Positions 1 through 9,977 of a DNA stretch of 64,000 nucleotides are shown piece by piece; within the stretch, counting starts at the first letter, position 1; every line of letters starts with the position of its first letter. Under the pieces are notes generated by a model that made no database searches, was not told the DNA's origin, and saw only the letters and a program-made list of their open reading frames with translations. Source of the DNA: JAFAGX01 sp963759875 (GTDB lineage Bacteria; Acidobacteriota; Terriglobia; Terriglobales; Acidobacteriaceae); NCBI GenBank assembly GCA_963759875.1, contig CAVXBB010000010.1, positions 1 through 64,000 on the forward strand, read 5' to 3'. The position numbers and the translations under genes were made by a program.

Positions 1-93
1 GGCTTTCCCGTTTCGGCGACCCTGGTGTTGCCGCCGCTCGCGACCTTGTATCTCGTCTTCAGCCCGCGAAGCGCCGGCGCGGACGCCGCATGA
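1..93 (+). CDS. glgB: 1,4-alpha-glucan branching enzyme, C-terminal end (partial)
   Basis: The first 30 codons translate to the end of an alpha-amylase-type C-terminal beta domain (pattern PVSATLVLPPLATLYLV). That fits the last strands of GlgB, which transfers alpha-1,4 chains to alpha-1,6 branch points in glycogen. The rest lies outside the window. The stop overlaps an ATG (ATGA at 90-93), and glgC follows at once, as in the usual glgB-glgC-glgA-glgX order. The assignment rests on this short tail plus the operon context. A different GH13 enzyme is possible. Confidence 0.6.
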   Translation, partial: GFPVSATLVLPPLATLYLVFSPRSAGADAA

Positions 94-107
94 CGGGGAG
101 GGTCGAC

Positions 108-1389
108 ATGCGCAAGACACGATCGGCGAAGGAGATGGGAATCTTCGCGCCCTATTCGCGTCACGCAATGGCCTTCGTGCTGGCCGGTGGACGCGGCAGC
201 CGCCTGATGGAGCTGACCGACAAGCGCGCCAAGCCCGCCGTCTATTTCGGCGGCAAGTCGCGCATCATCGATTTCGCGCTGTCGAACGCGCTCAATTCGG
301 GCATCCGCCGCATCTCGGTGGCGACGCAGTACAAGGCCCACAGCCTGATCCGCCACATGCAGCGCGGCTGGAACTTCTTCCGCGCCGAACGCAACGAGAG
401 CTTCGACATCCTGCCCGCCAGCCAGCGCGTCGCCGAGGACAAGTGGTACCAGGGAACCGCGGACGCGGTGACCAGAACATCGACATCATCGAAAGCTACG
501 ACCCGAATACATGCTGGTGCTGGCGGGCGACCACGTCTACAAGATGGACTACGAGATCATGCTGCAGCAGCACGTCGCCTCCGGCGCGGACGTGACGGTC
601 GGCTGCATCGAAGTGCCGCGTATGGAGGCCGTCGGCTTCGGCGTGATGAAGATCGACGCCGACCGCCGCATCGTCGATTTCGTCGAGAAGCCGAAGGATC
701 CCGCCGGCGATGCCGGGCAAGCCCGACCGTGCGCTCGCGAGCATGGGAATCTACGTCTTCAAGACGAAGTTCCTGATCGAGGTGCTGCGCGAGGACACGG
801 ACGACCCGAATTCGTCCCATGACTTCGGCAAGGACATCATCCCGGCCATCGTCAAGGACGGCAACGCAATCGCGCACCAGTTCGCCGCAGTTGCGTGCGA
901 CGGGGCTCGGAAGACGAAGCCTACTGGCGCGACGTCGGCACCATCGACGCCTATCTGGGAAGCCAATGTCGACCTGACGGACTTCGTCCCGAAGCTCGAC
1001 CTCTACGAGCACGACTGGCCGATCTGGACCTACGCCGAGATCACGCCGCCCGCCAAGTTCATGCACGACGAGGACGGCCGGCGCGGGTCGGCGACGAGTC
1101 GATGGTCTCCGGCGGCTGCATCGTCTCCGGCTCGCGGATCGCCGATCGCTGCTGTTCACCGGCGTGCAGACCCATTCGTATGTCGATGATCGCACGAGGT
1201 GGTCGTCTGCCCTACGTCACGGTCGGCCGGCGGTCCGGCTCAACAAGGTCGTCATCGACCACGGCGTGAAAGTTCCGGACGGGCTCGTCGTCGGCGAGGA
1301 CCCGATGGAGGACGCGCGGCGGTTCCGCCGCACGCCCGGCGGTGTGATGCCTGATCACCCAGCGGATGATCGACGAGCTGACGAACTGA
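108..1389 (+). CDS. glgC: Glucose-1-phosphate adenylyltransferase, broken by several frameshifts
   Basis: Makes ADP-glucose from glucose-1-phosphate and ATP, the committed step of bacterial glycogen synthesis. The nucleotidyltransferase motif FVLAGGRGSRL and the KPAVYFGGKSRIIDFALSN region are at the N-terminus. LAGDHVYKMDYE, VEKPKDP, the DVGTIDAYL substrate motif and the left-handed beta-helix end (VSGGCIVSG, then PDGLVVGEDP) follow in order, but in different frames. At least six frame changes are needed, near 470, 710, 900, 960, 1090 and 1150. Total span fits the normal ~420 residues. The ATG at 108 has a GGGGAGG ribosome site 5 bases upstream; an earlier ATG at 90 overlaps the glgB stop. 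Every piece is conserved, so sequencing indels are likelier than decay. Confidence 0.9.
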
Positions 1390-1411
1390 GCCACGGCAGC
1401 ACGAAAATATA

Positions 1412-2861
1412 CGGCAGAAGGTCCTGTCCGTCGCATCGGAGATTTTTCCGCTGGTGAAGACCGGCGGGCTCGCTGACGTCGCGGGTGCGCTGCCGGCGCG
1501 TTGAAGCGCGAGGGCGTGCGAGATCCGCGTCGCTCGTCCCGGCCTATCCGGCGGTCAAGGACAAGCTCGCCGAGGTCCGACGCGCGCGGGATACGACGAT
1601 CTGTTTGGCGGCCCCGCACGAGTTCTGGCCGGACAGGCCGCGGGGCCTCGATGTTTTAGCGCTCGACGCCCCGCATCTCTACGACCGGCCCGGCAATCCT
1701 TATCTCGGCCCCGACGGGCGCGACTGGCCCGACAACGCCCGCCGCTTCGCCGCGCTTGCGCGGGTCGGCGCCGACATCGGGCTCGGCGCGATCGGCGCGT
1801 TCGAGCCTCAAGTCGTTCACGCGCACGACTGGCAGGCGGCGCTCGCTCCCGCCTATCTCCATTTCGCCGATGGACCGCGGCCGGCTTCGGTCGTCACCAT
1901 CCACAACCTCGCTTTTCAGGGGCACTTTCCGCTATCCGAGTTTTGGGGGCTTGGCCTGCCAGAACGGGCGCTCACGATCGACGGCGTCGAGTATTTCGGC
2001 GGCGTCGGCTATCTGAAGGCAGGTCTGCGGCTCGCCGACGGCATCACCACCGTCTCGCCGACCTACGCGCGCGAGATCATGACGCCAGAGTTCGGCATGG
2101 CGCTCGACGGCCTCCTGCGTTCGCGCGCCTCCGTCCTGCACGGCATTCTCAACGGCATCGACGACACCGTCTGGAATCCCGCCGCGGACTCGGCCTTGGC
2201 GCAAACCTTCAGCTCCCTCAGGATCGACCTGCGGGTGCGCAACAAAACCGCCCTGCAAAGCAAGCTTGGATTGACGCCCAGCGCCGACCGGCCGCTGTTC
2301 GCCGTCGTCTCCCGTCTCTCTCATCAGAAGGGTCTCGACCTGCTTCTGCCGTCTCTGCGCAGGCTCGTGGCGGCGGGCGGGCAGCTGGCGGTGCTCGGTT
2401 CGGGCGAAAGGGCGCTCGAAGAGGGTTTTGCGGAAGCCGCCGCGACACAGGCGGGTTCGGTGGGGTGCGTCCTGGGATATGACGAGAAGCTTGCGCATCT
2501 CTTCCAAGCCGGCGCGGATTTCGTTTTGGCGCCCTCCCGCTTCGAACCGTGCGGGCTCACGCAGCTCTGCGCCCTGCGCTACGGCGCCGCGCCGATCGTG
2601 TCGCGGGTTGGCGGCCTCGCCGATACGGTGATCGACGCCAACGAGGCGGCGACCGCCGCCGGGGTTGCGACCGGAGTCCAGTTTTCCCCAACTTCGGTCG
2701 AGGCCCTGTCCTCCGCTCTCGACCGCGCGTTGGCGCTATTTCAGGACACGGCGACGATGCGCCGCCTGAGACTCAACGGGATGCGCGCCGACGTCTCATG
2801 GCGCGGACCCGCCCGGCGGTACGCCGCGCTATTTCGCTCAGTGGCCGGGGCCGGCCAATGA
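1412..2861 (+). CDS. glgA: Glycogen synthase (ADP-glucose type, GT5), frameshifted at the 5' end
   Basis: Elongates alpha-1,4-glucan from ADP-glucose. The conserved start (KVLSVASEIFPLVKTGGLADVAGALP, here with the KTGGL ADP-glucose site) is readable from about 1415, but crosses two or three frames before settling at about 1535. From there to 2861 the frame is open: VHAHDWQAAL, TIHNLAFQG, GILNGIDDTVWNP, VVSRLSHQKG and the GT-B site FEPCGLTQLCALRYGAAPIVSRVGGL. No good ATG is visible at the true start; an ATA sits where ATG is expected (about 1409). The stop overlaps the start of glgX (ATGA at 2858-2861), so the two are probably translationally coupled. Confidence 0.93.
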
Positions 2862-4858
2862 AAGAGGCGATCGCCGGTCTGGGCGTCGCCGTTTCGCCGC
2901 ACGGCCTCGAGGCCGCGCTGGACCTGCCCAATGCCGAAGGCGCGGCGCTCTGCCTTTACGACGGCGAGAAGGAGATCCTCCGGGCGGCGATGGCGCGCGA
3001 CCCTTCGGGCGTCTTTCGCTGCGTTGCCCCTGGTTTTGGGGCCGGCGCGCGCTATGGCTTCCGTATCGAGGGTCCCTACGATCCGGGGCGAGGCGCTCGC
3101 TTCGACGCCTCCAAACTGCTGGCCGACCCCTACGCCTGGGCGTTCGACCGGCCGTTCCGCCTTCGCCCCTCGATGTTTGCGTTCGGCGTCGACAGCGGCC
3201 CGGATGCGCCCAAGGCCGTCGCCGGCGCGCCGCCGGCCGGCGAGCCGGGGCGTAGGCGGGTGGCGACGGAAGCGCTCGTCATATACGAACTCAACCTGCG
3301 CGGCTTTTCTCGCCTGAACCCGGCGATCCCGGACAGCGCGCGCGGAACTTTCGCCGGACTGGCGCATCCGGCTTCGATCGACCATCTCGCCGCCCTCGGC
3401 GTCACCGCGGTTGAAATCATGCCGGCGGACGCCTTCATCGACGAGCGGCACCTGCCCCCTCTCGGCCTCTCGAACGCCTGGGGCTACAATCCGGTGGTTT
3501 TCGGCGTCCCGGATCCGCGCCTTGCGCCCGGCGGCTGGGCTGAGGTGCGCACAGCGACCGACGCCTTGCATGCCGCTGGCATCGAGGCGATCCTCGACGT
3601 CGTCTTCAACCACAATGGCGAGAGCGATCAGTTCGGACCGACGCTGTCGTTTCGCGGGCTCGACAACGCCACGTTTTTCCGCCTCGACCCCCGCGATCCG
3701 GCGGCTTACATCAACGACACCGGCACCGGAAATTGTATCGCGCTCGATCGGCCCCTGGTCGTCGACATGGCGATCGGCGCAATGAAGCGGTGGATGGTCT
3801 ACGGCGGCTTCGACGGTTTCCGCTTCGATCTTGCGACGACGCTGGGACGGGGTCCCCACGGCTTCGATCCGAACGCGCCCTTCTTCGGGGCGGCGGCCGA
3901 AGATCCCGTCGTGAGCCAGGCGCGGCTCATCGCCGAACCGTGGGACATCGGCCCGGGCGGATATCAGCTCGGCGGATTCCCCCCGAGTTCGCCGAATGGA
4001 ACGACCGGTTCCGCGACGCAGCCCGCCGCTTCTGGCGCGGCGACCCCGGAGCGCGCGGCGATTTCGCGACGCGGATGGCGGGCTCGCGTGACATCTTCAC
4101 GCGCGCCGCGGCGCCGTCGAAGGGGGTCAACTTCGTCGTCGCGCACGACGGCTTCACCCTCGCTGACCTCGTTTCCTACGAGCATAAGCACAACAAGGCG
4201 AACGGCGAGCATAACCGGGACGGGACCGACGCGAATTTCTCCTGGAATCAAGGGGTCGAGGGGCCGACCGAGGATCCGACGATCCTCGCCGCCCGCGCGC
4301 GCGACCAACGCAATCTCCTGACGCTGCTTATCGCCTCGCGCGGCACGCCCATGCTGGCGATGGGGTCGGAGCTTGGCTTCAGCCAGGGAGGGAACAACAA
4401 CGCCTACGCCCAGGACAACGCGACCAGCGCGATCGACTGGAGCCGCGCCGACGCCTCGCTGATCGCCTTCGCCGCCAGGCTCGTCAAAGTCCGCCGGGAA
4501 CGCCCTGCCCTTTCGCGCGACGCCTTCCTGACCGGGAAACCCTTCGACTCGAGCGGTCTGCCCGACGTCGAATGGCGTGACGCCGACGGTCCGCTCACCC
4601 CCTCGGCCTGGAACAATTCGGCCGGCTCGGTGCTCGTCGCAGTATTCGCCGCTCCGCATGAGCAAACGGTCGATCGCGTGGCGGTCGCGATGAATCGAGG
4701 GCAAGACGATGTGGAGCTGAAGCTGCCGACCCCGCGCGAGGGCATGGGCTGGCGCGCTCTCGTCGAAACGGAGAGACCTGACGCGCCGGAGCGACCCGTC
4801 GCTCTCGCCGACCGCCGGAGGCTCGCCGGCCAGATCCTGCATCATTCTCTCCGAAGGC
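2858..4858 (+). CDS. glgX: Glycogen debranching enzyme GlgX (GH13), one or more frameshifts
   Basis: Hydrolyses alpha-1,6 branches of phosphorylase-limited glycogen. The N-terminal CBM48 domain (GLGVAVSPHGLEAALDLPNAEG, then YGFRIEGPYDP) is followed by GH13 regions: NAWGYNPVVFGVPD, DVVFNHNGE, the nucleophile region GFRFDLATTLGR, the acid/base region ARLIAEPWDIGPGGYQLGGFP, and NFVVAHDGFTLADLVSYEHKHN. The frame changes near 3990, just after the acid/base Glu. The 3' end is unclear: no stop separates it from the next gene in the best frame (about 4830-4890), probably because of another indel. The end coordinate is approximate. Confidence 0.9.
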
Positions 4859-4886
4859 CCAAGCGGGAGCCTCGGCCTCCATTCCG

Positions 4887-6998
4887 GGCCGCCGACCGCC
4901 GATGCGCTCGACGCGCTCGCACGCGCCGCCGGGATCGCGGCCGACTGGTTTGACGTGCGCGGCGCGCGCACGATTGTCTCGCCGGAAACCAAGATTGCGC
5001 TGTTGTCGGCGCTTGGCCTCGAGGCAGGCAGCGAGGCTCAGGCGCGCGAGAGTCTTGCCGAGGTCCTCGACGAGACTCAGCAACGGCGCGTGCCGCTTTC
5101 ACTCGTGCTTCGCGTCAACGAGCCGCTCGTCGCGCCTTTGCGCGATCATCCGCAGCCTTGCGAAGGTCGGGTCGAATGCGAGGACGGGCGCGTGGGCGAG
5201 TGGCGCATCGAACAAGGCGACGGCGCGCAAAGGACGCTCGCCGACGGGCGCGTCTTCGCCGAGCGATCCGTGGCGCTGCCCGCCCTGCCGATCGGCCGTC
5301 ATCGTCTGGTGATAGACGGCGTCGCGTGCGCGCTGACGATTGCGCCCTCCGAGGCTTATGGACCCAAGGCTCCAGGGCAAAAGCGCTTCGGCGTCTCGGC
5401 GCAGCTCTACGCTCTGCGGCGCGCGAGCGATCAGGGGATCGGCGATTTTTCGACGCTGGCGCTGGCGGGTGAGGCGGCCGGGGGCGCGTCGGGGGCCTAT
5501 CTCGGCGTCAGCCCGATGCACATGCTGTTCCCGCACGACCGCGACCGGGCGAGCCCCTATTACCCGTCCGACCGGCGCTTCCTCGATCCGATCCTCATTG
5601 ATGTTCTCGACTCGAGTCTGCCGCGCGACGAAGCGCTTGACGCCGCGCTCGCGCTCTCGGACCTGAGATCGTCGCGGCCTCGTCGACCCGATACGTCGAC
5701 TACCCGGCGGTGTGGTCGATCAAGCGCATCGCGCTGGCCGGCCTTCACGCGGCGTTCGCCCGGGTCCGCGCCGCCCGGCCCAGAGACGCGCTCGTCCTGG
5801 ACTACCAGACGTTCATCGGCGCGGGGGGCGACGCCCTGAGGCGCTTCGCCGCGTTCCAGGCGATCGCCGCCGGCGCGGACGGTCCGACTTGGCGGTCGTG
5901 GCCCGCGCTGCTGCGTGATGGCGAGGCCAGGGCGATCGAGACCGCGATCGCCGCCAACGCCGAGGCGTTCGACTTCGCGCTCTTTTGCCAATGGCTCGCG
6001 GACCGCCAGCTGGAACGAGCTGCGACTCGCGCCCGCGCGGCGGGCCTCGAGATCGGCTTCTATCGCGATCTCGCAGTCGGCGCGGCGCCCGACGGGGCGG
6101 AGGCCTGGGCGCACGCAGGCGAGCTCGCTCAGGGCGTGACGATCGGCGCGCCGCCCGATCCGTTCTCGACCCAGGGCCAGAACTGGAACCTGCCGGCGCC
6201 CAATCCGCTCGCCGCCGCGCGCCGCGGCTGGGCGCACCTGAGCGGAATCGCCGCCGCGAACATGCGCCACGCCGGCATGTTGCGCATCGATCATGCAATG
6301 GGGCTGCGCGGCTCTTTCTCATCCCCAATGGAGCGAAGCCCGCAGAGGGAGCCTATCTGACCTATCCATTCGACGATCTGGTCGGTCAGATCGCGTTTGA
6401 GAGCCAGCGCGCCAAATGCATGGTGATCGGCGAGGATCTCGGCACGGTGCCGGAAGGCTTTCGCGAGCGGCTGACGCGGGAAAATATCCCCGGCATGCGG
6501 GTGCTGTGGTTCGAGCGAAGGGGCGCCGAGTTCCTTCCGCCGGCGGGCTATCCGCCGCTGTCGGTCGCCTGCGTTGCGACGCATGACTTGGCGACCCTCG
6601 CAGGGTGGTGGCAGGGCGCGGACATCGCCGAGCGGCTCTCGCTCGGCCTGCTCACCCTCGCCAAGGCTGGCGAAGCCATCGCCGCGCGGCGAGACGAGAA
6701 GCGCGGACTCGTCGCGGCGCTGGTCGCCGCCGGGTCTGATCGCCTCGCCGCCCAGCGAAGACGCGCCGCTCGACGACGCGACGCCGCGGCCGTCCATGCC
6801 CTGATCGGCGGCGCCGGCTCATTCCTGGCGCATGCACAGTTCGACGATCTGGCCGGCCAGACGATGGCGACCAATCTGCCGGGAACCGACCTCGAGCGGC
6901 CGAACTGGCGGCTCAAGACCGGGCCCGACATCGGCGCGGCCTTCGCCGGCCGCGGGCCCGGGCGATCCTCGCGGCGCTGGCGGAAGGGGCGACTATAG
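4887..6998 (+). CDS. malQ: 4-alpha-glucanotransferase (amylomaltase, GH77), frameshifted
   Basis: Disproportionates maltodextrins, working with GlgX and phosphorylase in glycogen turnover. The start is inferred from the conserved DALDALARAAGIAADW segment at about 4898. Later come GVSAQLYALRR, GIGDFSTLA, GVSPMHMLFPHDRDRASPYYPS, GLEIGFYRDLAVG, GAPPDPFSTQGQNWNLP, MLRIDHAMGL, the catalytic MVIGEDLGTVPEGFRE and CVATHDLATLAGWW. This is the GH77 order, with no insertions. Frame changes are seen near 5670, 6310 and 6740, and probably one close to the 3' end. It closes the glg operon; a non-coding repeat-rich stretch follows. Confidence 0.9.
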
Positions 6999-7004
6999 GC
7001 CGAA

Positions 7005-7160
7005 TTCCCTGCCGCAGGGAAAAACGCAGGAAATTCTCGAATTTCGGCCCTTTTTTGCAAAAACCGCCGCGAAACGTCCAAAGATTCGGGTCGTTACCCG
7101 AAAATTCCCTACGTGGGGCGAGCAGGGAATATTTTTTCCCGGGCAGGGAATTCAAATTCA
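7005..7160 (+). repeat. CAGGGAA-type palindromic repeat tract
   Basis: The intergenic stretch after malQ holds TTCCCTG-CCG-CAGGGAA (7005-7021), then AAAATTCCCTA near 7100, AGCAGGGAATA near 7123 and GGCAGGGAATT near 7141. From memory, dispersed non-coding repeats of this CAGGGAA kind are widespread in Rhizobiales and some soil bacteria and give spurious proteins rich in REF/GNF. The same palindrome occurs at 58111-58136 in the other part of this window. Function unknown; no coding potential is claimed. Confidence 0.55.
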
Positions 7161-7379
7161 CTGTTCGGCCGAATGCAGGGATATCTCATGCCTGATGCAC
7201 CGACTTTCCGGCGTTTTTCGCCCGGGCTCCACAGAGGTCTTTGGGCGCTCAGGCGAGCGTCGAAATGCTCGTCTTGCAAGCGGTTATTTTCCGACCTCGT
7301 CATTGGGGCGCGCCGGCGCCGCCGCCATGCGCTAGAGTGAGCTTTCTTTTCCGGAGAAACCCCAGGAACGGAGTCGATC

Positions 7380-8447
7380 ATGGAGCCTGCGAGAGGCGAA
7401 GTCATAAGCGCTCGCACCGGCGTGCCAGGACTCGACGACGTGTTGTCCGGCGGCTTTTCGCCGGGACATGTTTACCTGATCGAGGGAAACCCGGGCGCCG
7501 GCAAGACCACGATCGCATTGCGTTTCCTTCTCGAGGGCGCCAGCGCCGGGGAAAAAGGGCTGTACGTCGTCTTGTCGGAGACCGCGCAGGAGCTTAGGGG
7601 CGGAGCCGCTTCGCACGGCTGGACCATCGACGAAAACGTTGAAATATTCGAGCTGGCTCCGGCCGAGAGCCTCGTGGGCGCCGAACAGCAGCAGAGCCTT
7701 CTCTATTCTTCTGATCTGGAGCTCGGCGAGACGACCAGTCGATATTCGCGGCGTTTGAGCGCGCGAAGCCGGTCAGGGTAGTCCTCGACAGTCTGTCCGA
7801 GATCCGCCTTCTCGCGCAAAGCTCTTTGCGATATCGGCGGCAACTTCTGGCGATCAAGCACTATTTCTCCGGTCGGGGCGCGACCGTGCTGCTGCTCGAC
7901 GATTTGACTTCCGAACCGACGGACAAGACCGCCCACAGCATCGTCCACGGCGTCATTCAGCTGGAGGAGCTGGCGCCCAACTACGGCGCCGAACGTCGGC
8001 GGCTTCGGGTCTCCAAATATCGCGGACGATCCGTCCGCCAGGGCTATCACGACTTTACGATAAGAACCGGCGGGGCGGTGGTCTTTCCGCGGCTGGTCGC
8101 CGCCGAGCACCACACGCGGTTCGAGCGAATCGCGCCACACCGGCGTCGCCGAATTCGACGCGCTTCTGGGCGGTGGGATCGAACAGGGCTCCAGCACGTT
8201 GATCCTTGGGCCGGCAGGCGCCGGCAAGAGCACGTTCGCCATCCAGTTCGTCGTCGCCGCAGTCCGGCGCGGGGAAAAAGCGGCGATGTTCGTGTTCGAT
8301 GAGGAACTCGGCCTCCTTTTCGACCGTATGGCGAAAATGGGCATCGAGTTGGAAGGGATGCGCGAGTCCGGCTCTCTCATGATCCAACAAGTGGATGCAG
8401 CGGAGTTGTCGCCCGGCGAGTTCGCGCATCTCGTTCTCGAGAGGTAG
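7380..8447 (+). CDS. KaiC-like two-domain RecA ATPase, frameshifted and truncated at its 3' end
   Basis: First RecA-like domain: TGVPGLDDVLSGGF, Walker A GNPGAGKTT, Walker B-like region VVLDSLSEIRLLAQ, then KYRGRSVRQGYHDFTI. Second domain: TGVAEFDALLGGGIEQ and Walker A GPAGAGKST, ending at QQVDAAELSPGEFAH. This is the layout of KaiC-like signalling ATPases (KaiC domain, RAD55/KaiC family), common beside glycogen genes and histidine kinases in alphaproteobacteria. Frames change near 7735 and 8130. The ATG at 7380 has a GGAG site 6-9 bases upstream. The second domain lacks its Walker B and C-terminal half: the sequence stops matching the family at about 8440, where composition and gene content also change. 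A clock role cannot be inferred. Confidence 0.85.
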
Positions 8448-8684
8448 AAGATCATTTTCACACGGGCAGAGGAAGTGGAAGTCGGCCGCCATGGGCTGCT
8501 GGTTTCGCAGCACGGGCATCGAGGTCTGCTTCTGCCCCAGGTTGCCGTGGAACATCAATGGACACGAATAACATTCCTGGAACAGACTTGCCGCAAGGCA
8601 GGCTTGCCGTCCGATGCGTGGAAAAAGGGTGCCACGATTGAGGCGTTCACTGCAGAGGTCTTCGCGGATAGCGACTTAAAGTAA
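8448..8684 (+). CDS. AMMECR1-domain protein (AmmeMemoRadiSam system protein A), C-terminal part only
   Basis: The last ~70 codons read VEVGRHGLLVSQHGHRG, LLLPQVAVEHQW, FLEQTCRKAGLP and EAFTAEVFAD. These match the C-terminal half of AMMECR1-family proteins: the GRHGL motif, then LLPQV and CRKAGLP. In bacteria this protein often occurs with a Memo-like and a radical SAM partner; the biochemical role is unknown. About 100 N-terminal residues are missing. The frame begins exactly where the KaiC-like gene ends, so both genes are cut by the same junction. Gene identity is clear; the start given is the junction, not a true start. Confidence 0.75.
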   Translation, partial: KIIFTRAEEVEVGRHGLLVSQHGHRGLLLPQVAVEHQWTRITFLEQTCRKAGLPSDAWKKGATIEAFTAEVFADSDLK

Positions 8685-8723
8685 CACCAATACCAGGACA
8701 AGGCACTTCGAGCCAAAAAGCAA

Positions 8724-8752
8724 GAAAAAAGCCGGAAGGTCCCCTTCCGGCT
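8724..8752 (-). terminator. Rho-independent terminator between convergent genes
   Basis: A 10-bp perfect stem (AGCCGGAAGG at 8730-8739, partner at 8743-8752, loop of 3) is followed on the minus strand by a run of six T. It lies between the AMMECR1 stop (8684) and the stop of the minus-strand gene ending at 8774. It fits best as that gene's terminator; on the plus strand the T run is absent. Confidence 0.75.
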
Positions 8753-8773
8753 CACTCAATAAAATTGCACCAG

Positions 8774-9758
8774 CTACTGAGGATCAAGCTCCACAACGTC
8801 CCCAATGTGCACGTCCTATTAAAGCAAATACAATCAGTCCCGTCGAAGTTGTGGGGGTGGCACTGAGAACAAGAATATCTCCCACTGCGCGGCGCGGCAA
8901 ATCCGCCACGTGAATCAGGGCACCTTGCTTCGGTTAGCATGTGGATTCGAGTGAAGGCGGTTTGGCTTGGGTGTCGTCACCGGTTGATGCGTCGAATGAA
9001 AGTGAGTCAACCGGGGTTGTGCAGGTCAGCTGCAAAGGACCGGCCCACGCGCATGTAGTCACGGGTCTACACCTGGTTTGCACCCAAGTTCAAATAGATT
9101 TTAATCCCGGTGCCCAACTCGGTATCGAAGTCCTTTGCCATAACGGTCCTTCCGCTGGCCTTTCCGGTTGAAGGTAGACAGCGATCAAAGCGTAGCGATC
9201 CCCGAGAGGGATGCTTGCTTTTTCCACATAGGGAGTAACGATGTCGCCGGGCATCATTGACCGCAGCTCATTTCGATGTGGCCGATTGCCTCCCGGTGGC
9301 GCGTATCGATGATCTGGACAGTCCCAAGATCCGCGTAAGGTACTCCCTTGCTTTTAGTCGGCGACTTGGCCAGGATACATCTCATAGCGATCGGATCGCG
9401 CAGTTCGCGGAGAATCGAATAGCGCTTGCCCGGCTCATATCCCTTGCCACTCAGAGTAGATGAGCTCGCCGCGGCCGATTTCGTGGTATCGGTGTGTCCA
9501 ACCACCGGAAATGAAGTTCGCGTTCGGCACAAGCTTCTGGGACACGAATCCAGCACGACTGACGTCAGAATAGGTGCGCGTCGGGATGCGCTCGATGGGA
9601 AGTTGAAACTCGTGACCACGGTGCCCGAAGGATAGCCTGATCGGACATCGCACTCTCCTGAGCCGACCCAGAAACAGCCTGATCCGAAGTCGCAGGACTC
9701 TGTTGGGCCGCTGCGGTGAATGCCAACTCACAACGAGCAACAATCCTGTTTTCTTCAT
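8774..9758 (-). CDS. Secreted protein of unknown function, several frameshifts
   Basis: The start is well supported: ATG at 9758 preceded by GGAGG with 5 bases of spacing, and the product opens with a signal-peptide-like MKKTGLLLV followed by an AFTAAAQQSPATS stretch. The body is readable only in pieces: FQLPIERIPTRTYSDVS, GKGYEPGKRYSILRELRDP, GDIVTPYVEKASIPLG, IKIYLNLGANQGV, then HVADLPRRAVG and GLIVFALEDVHIGDVVELDP just before the stop. It resembles conserved acidobacterial exported proteins that I recognise by pattern but cannot name. At least five frame changes are required. No catalytic motif is seen. It runs convergent with the AMMECR1 gene and divergent from aroDE. Confidence 0.6.
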
Positions 9759-9814
9759 GTTACCTCCGAAGCCGGGGAGCCCCCCCGGGCCTCGCATTCT
9801 CCCGCTAAGTTGCA

Positions 9815-9835
9815 GAAAAAAAGGGCTTTCAGCCC
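9815..9835 (-). terminator. Terminator-like hairpin in the leader of the gene starting at 9758
   Basis: On the minus strand GGGCT-GAA-AGCCC is followed by seven T, then CTGC. It lies only ~57 bases upstream of the start at 9758, and a second GC-rich hairpin sits between it and the ribosome site (about 9775-9800). It could end an upstream transcript, or act as an attenuator. The stem is short (5 bp). Confidence 0.4.
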
Positions 9836-9977
9836 GGACAGTAACAAGCCGGGTGGGGACGGTCAAGGTTACGCTGGTGTCATCGCAGGTACGTTAAAAA
9901 GTTTTGGTTTCGGAAATCGTTAATCTTTGTTGCATCTACAATTACGCGCCTGTAATATCGCGCCACTCTCAAATCCG

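Noticed and set aside
557..1195. Arg/Ser-rich minus-strand frame in glgC and similar frames across the glg genes
   Set aside because: High GC keeps all frames open; composition is that of shadow frames.
7380..8447. A circadian clock (kaiABC-type) system
   Set aside because: Only a KaiC-like ATPase is present, incomplete, with no kaiA or kaiB; these ATPases have many other roles.
9760..9830. A riboswitch in the leader of the gene starting at 9758
   Set aside because: Hairpins are present but no conserved core of any riboswitch class I know could be matched.
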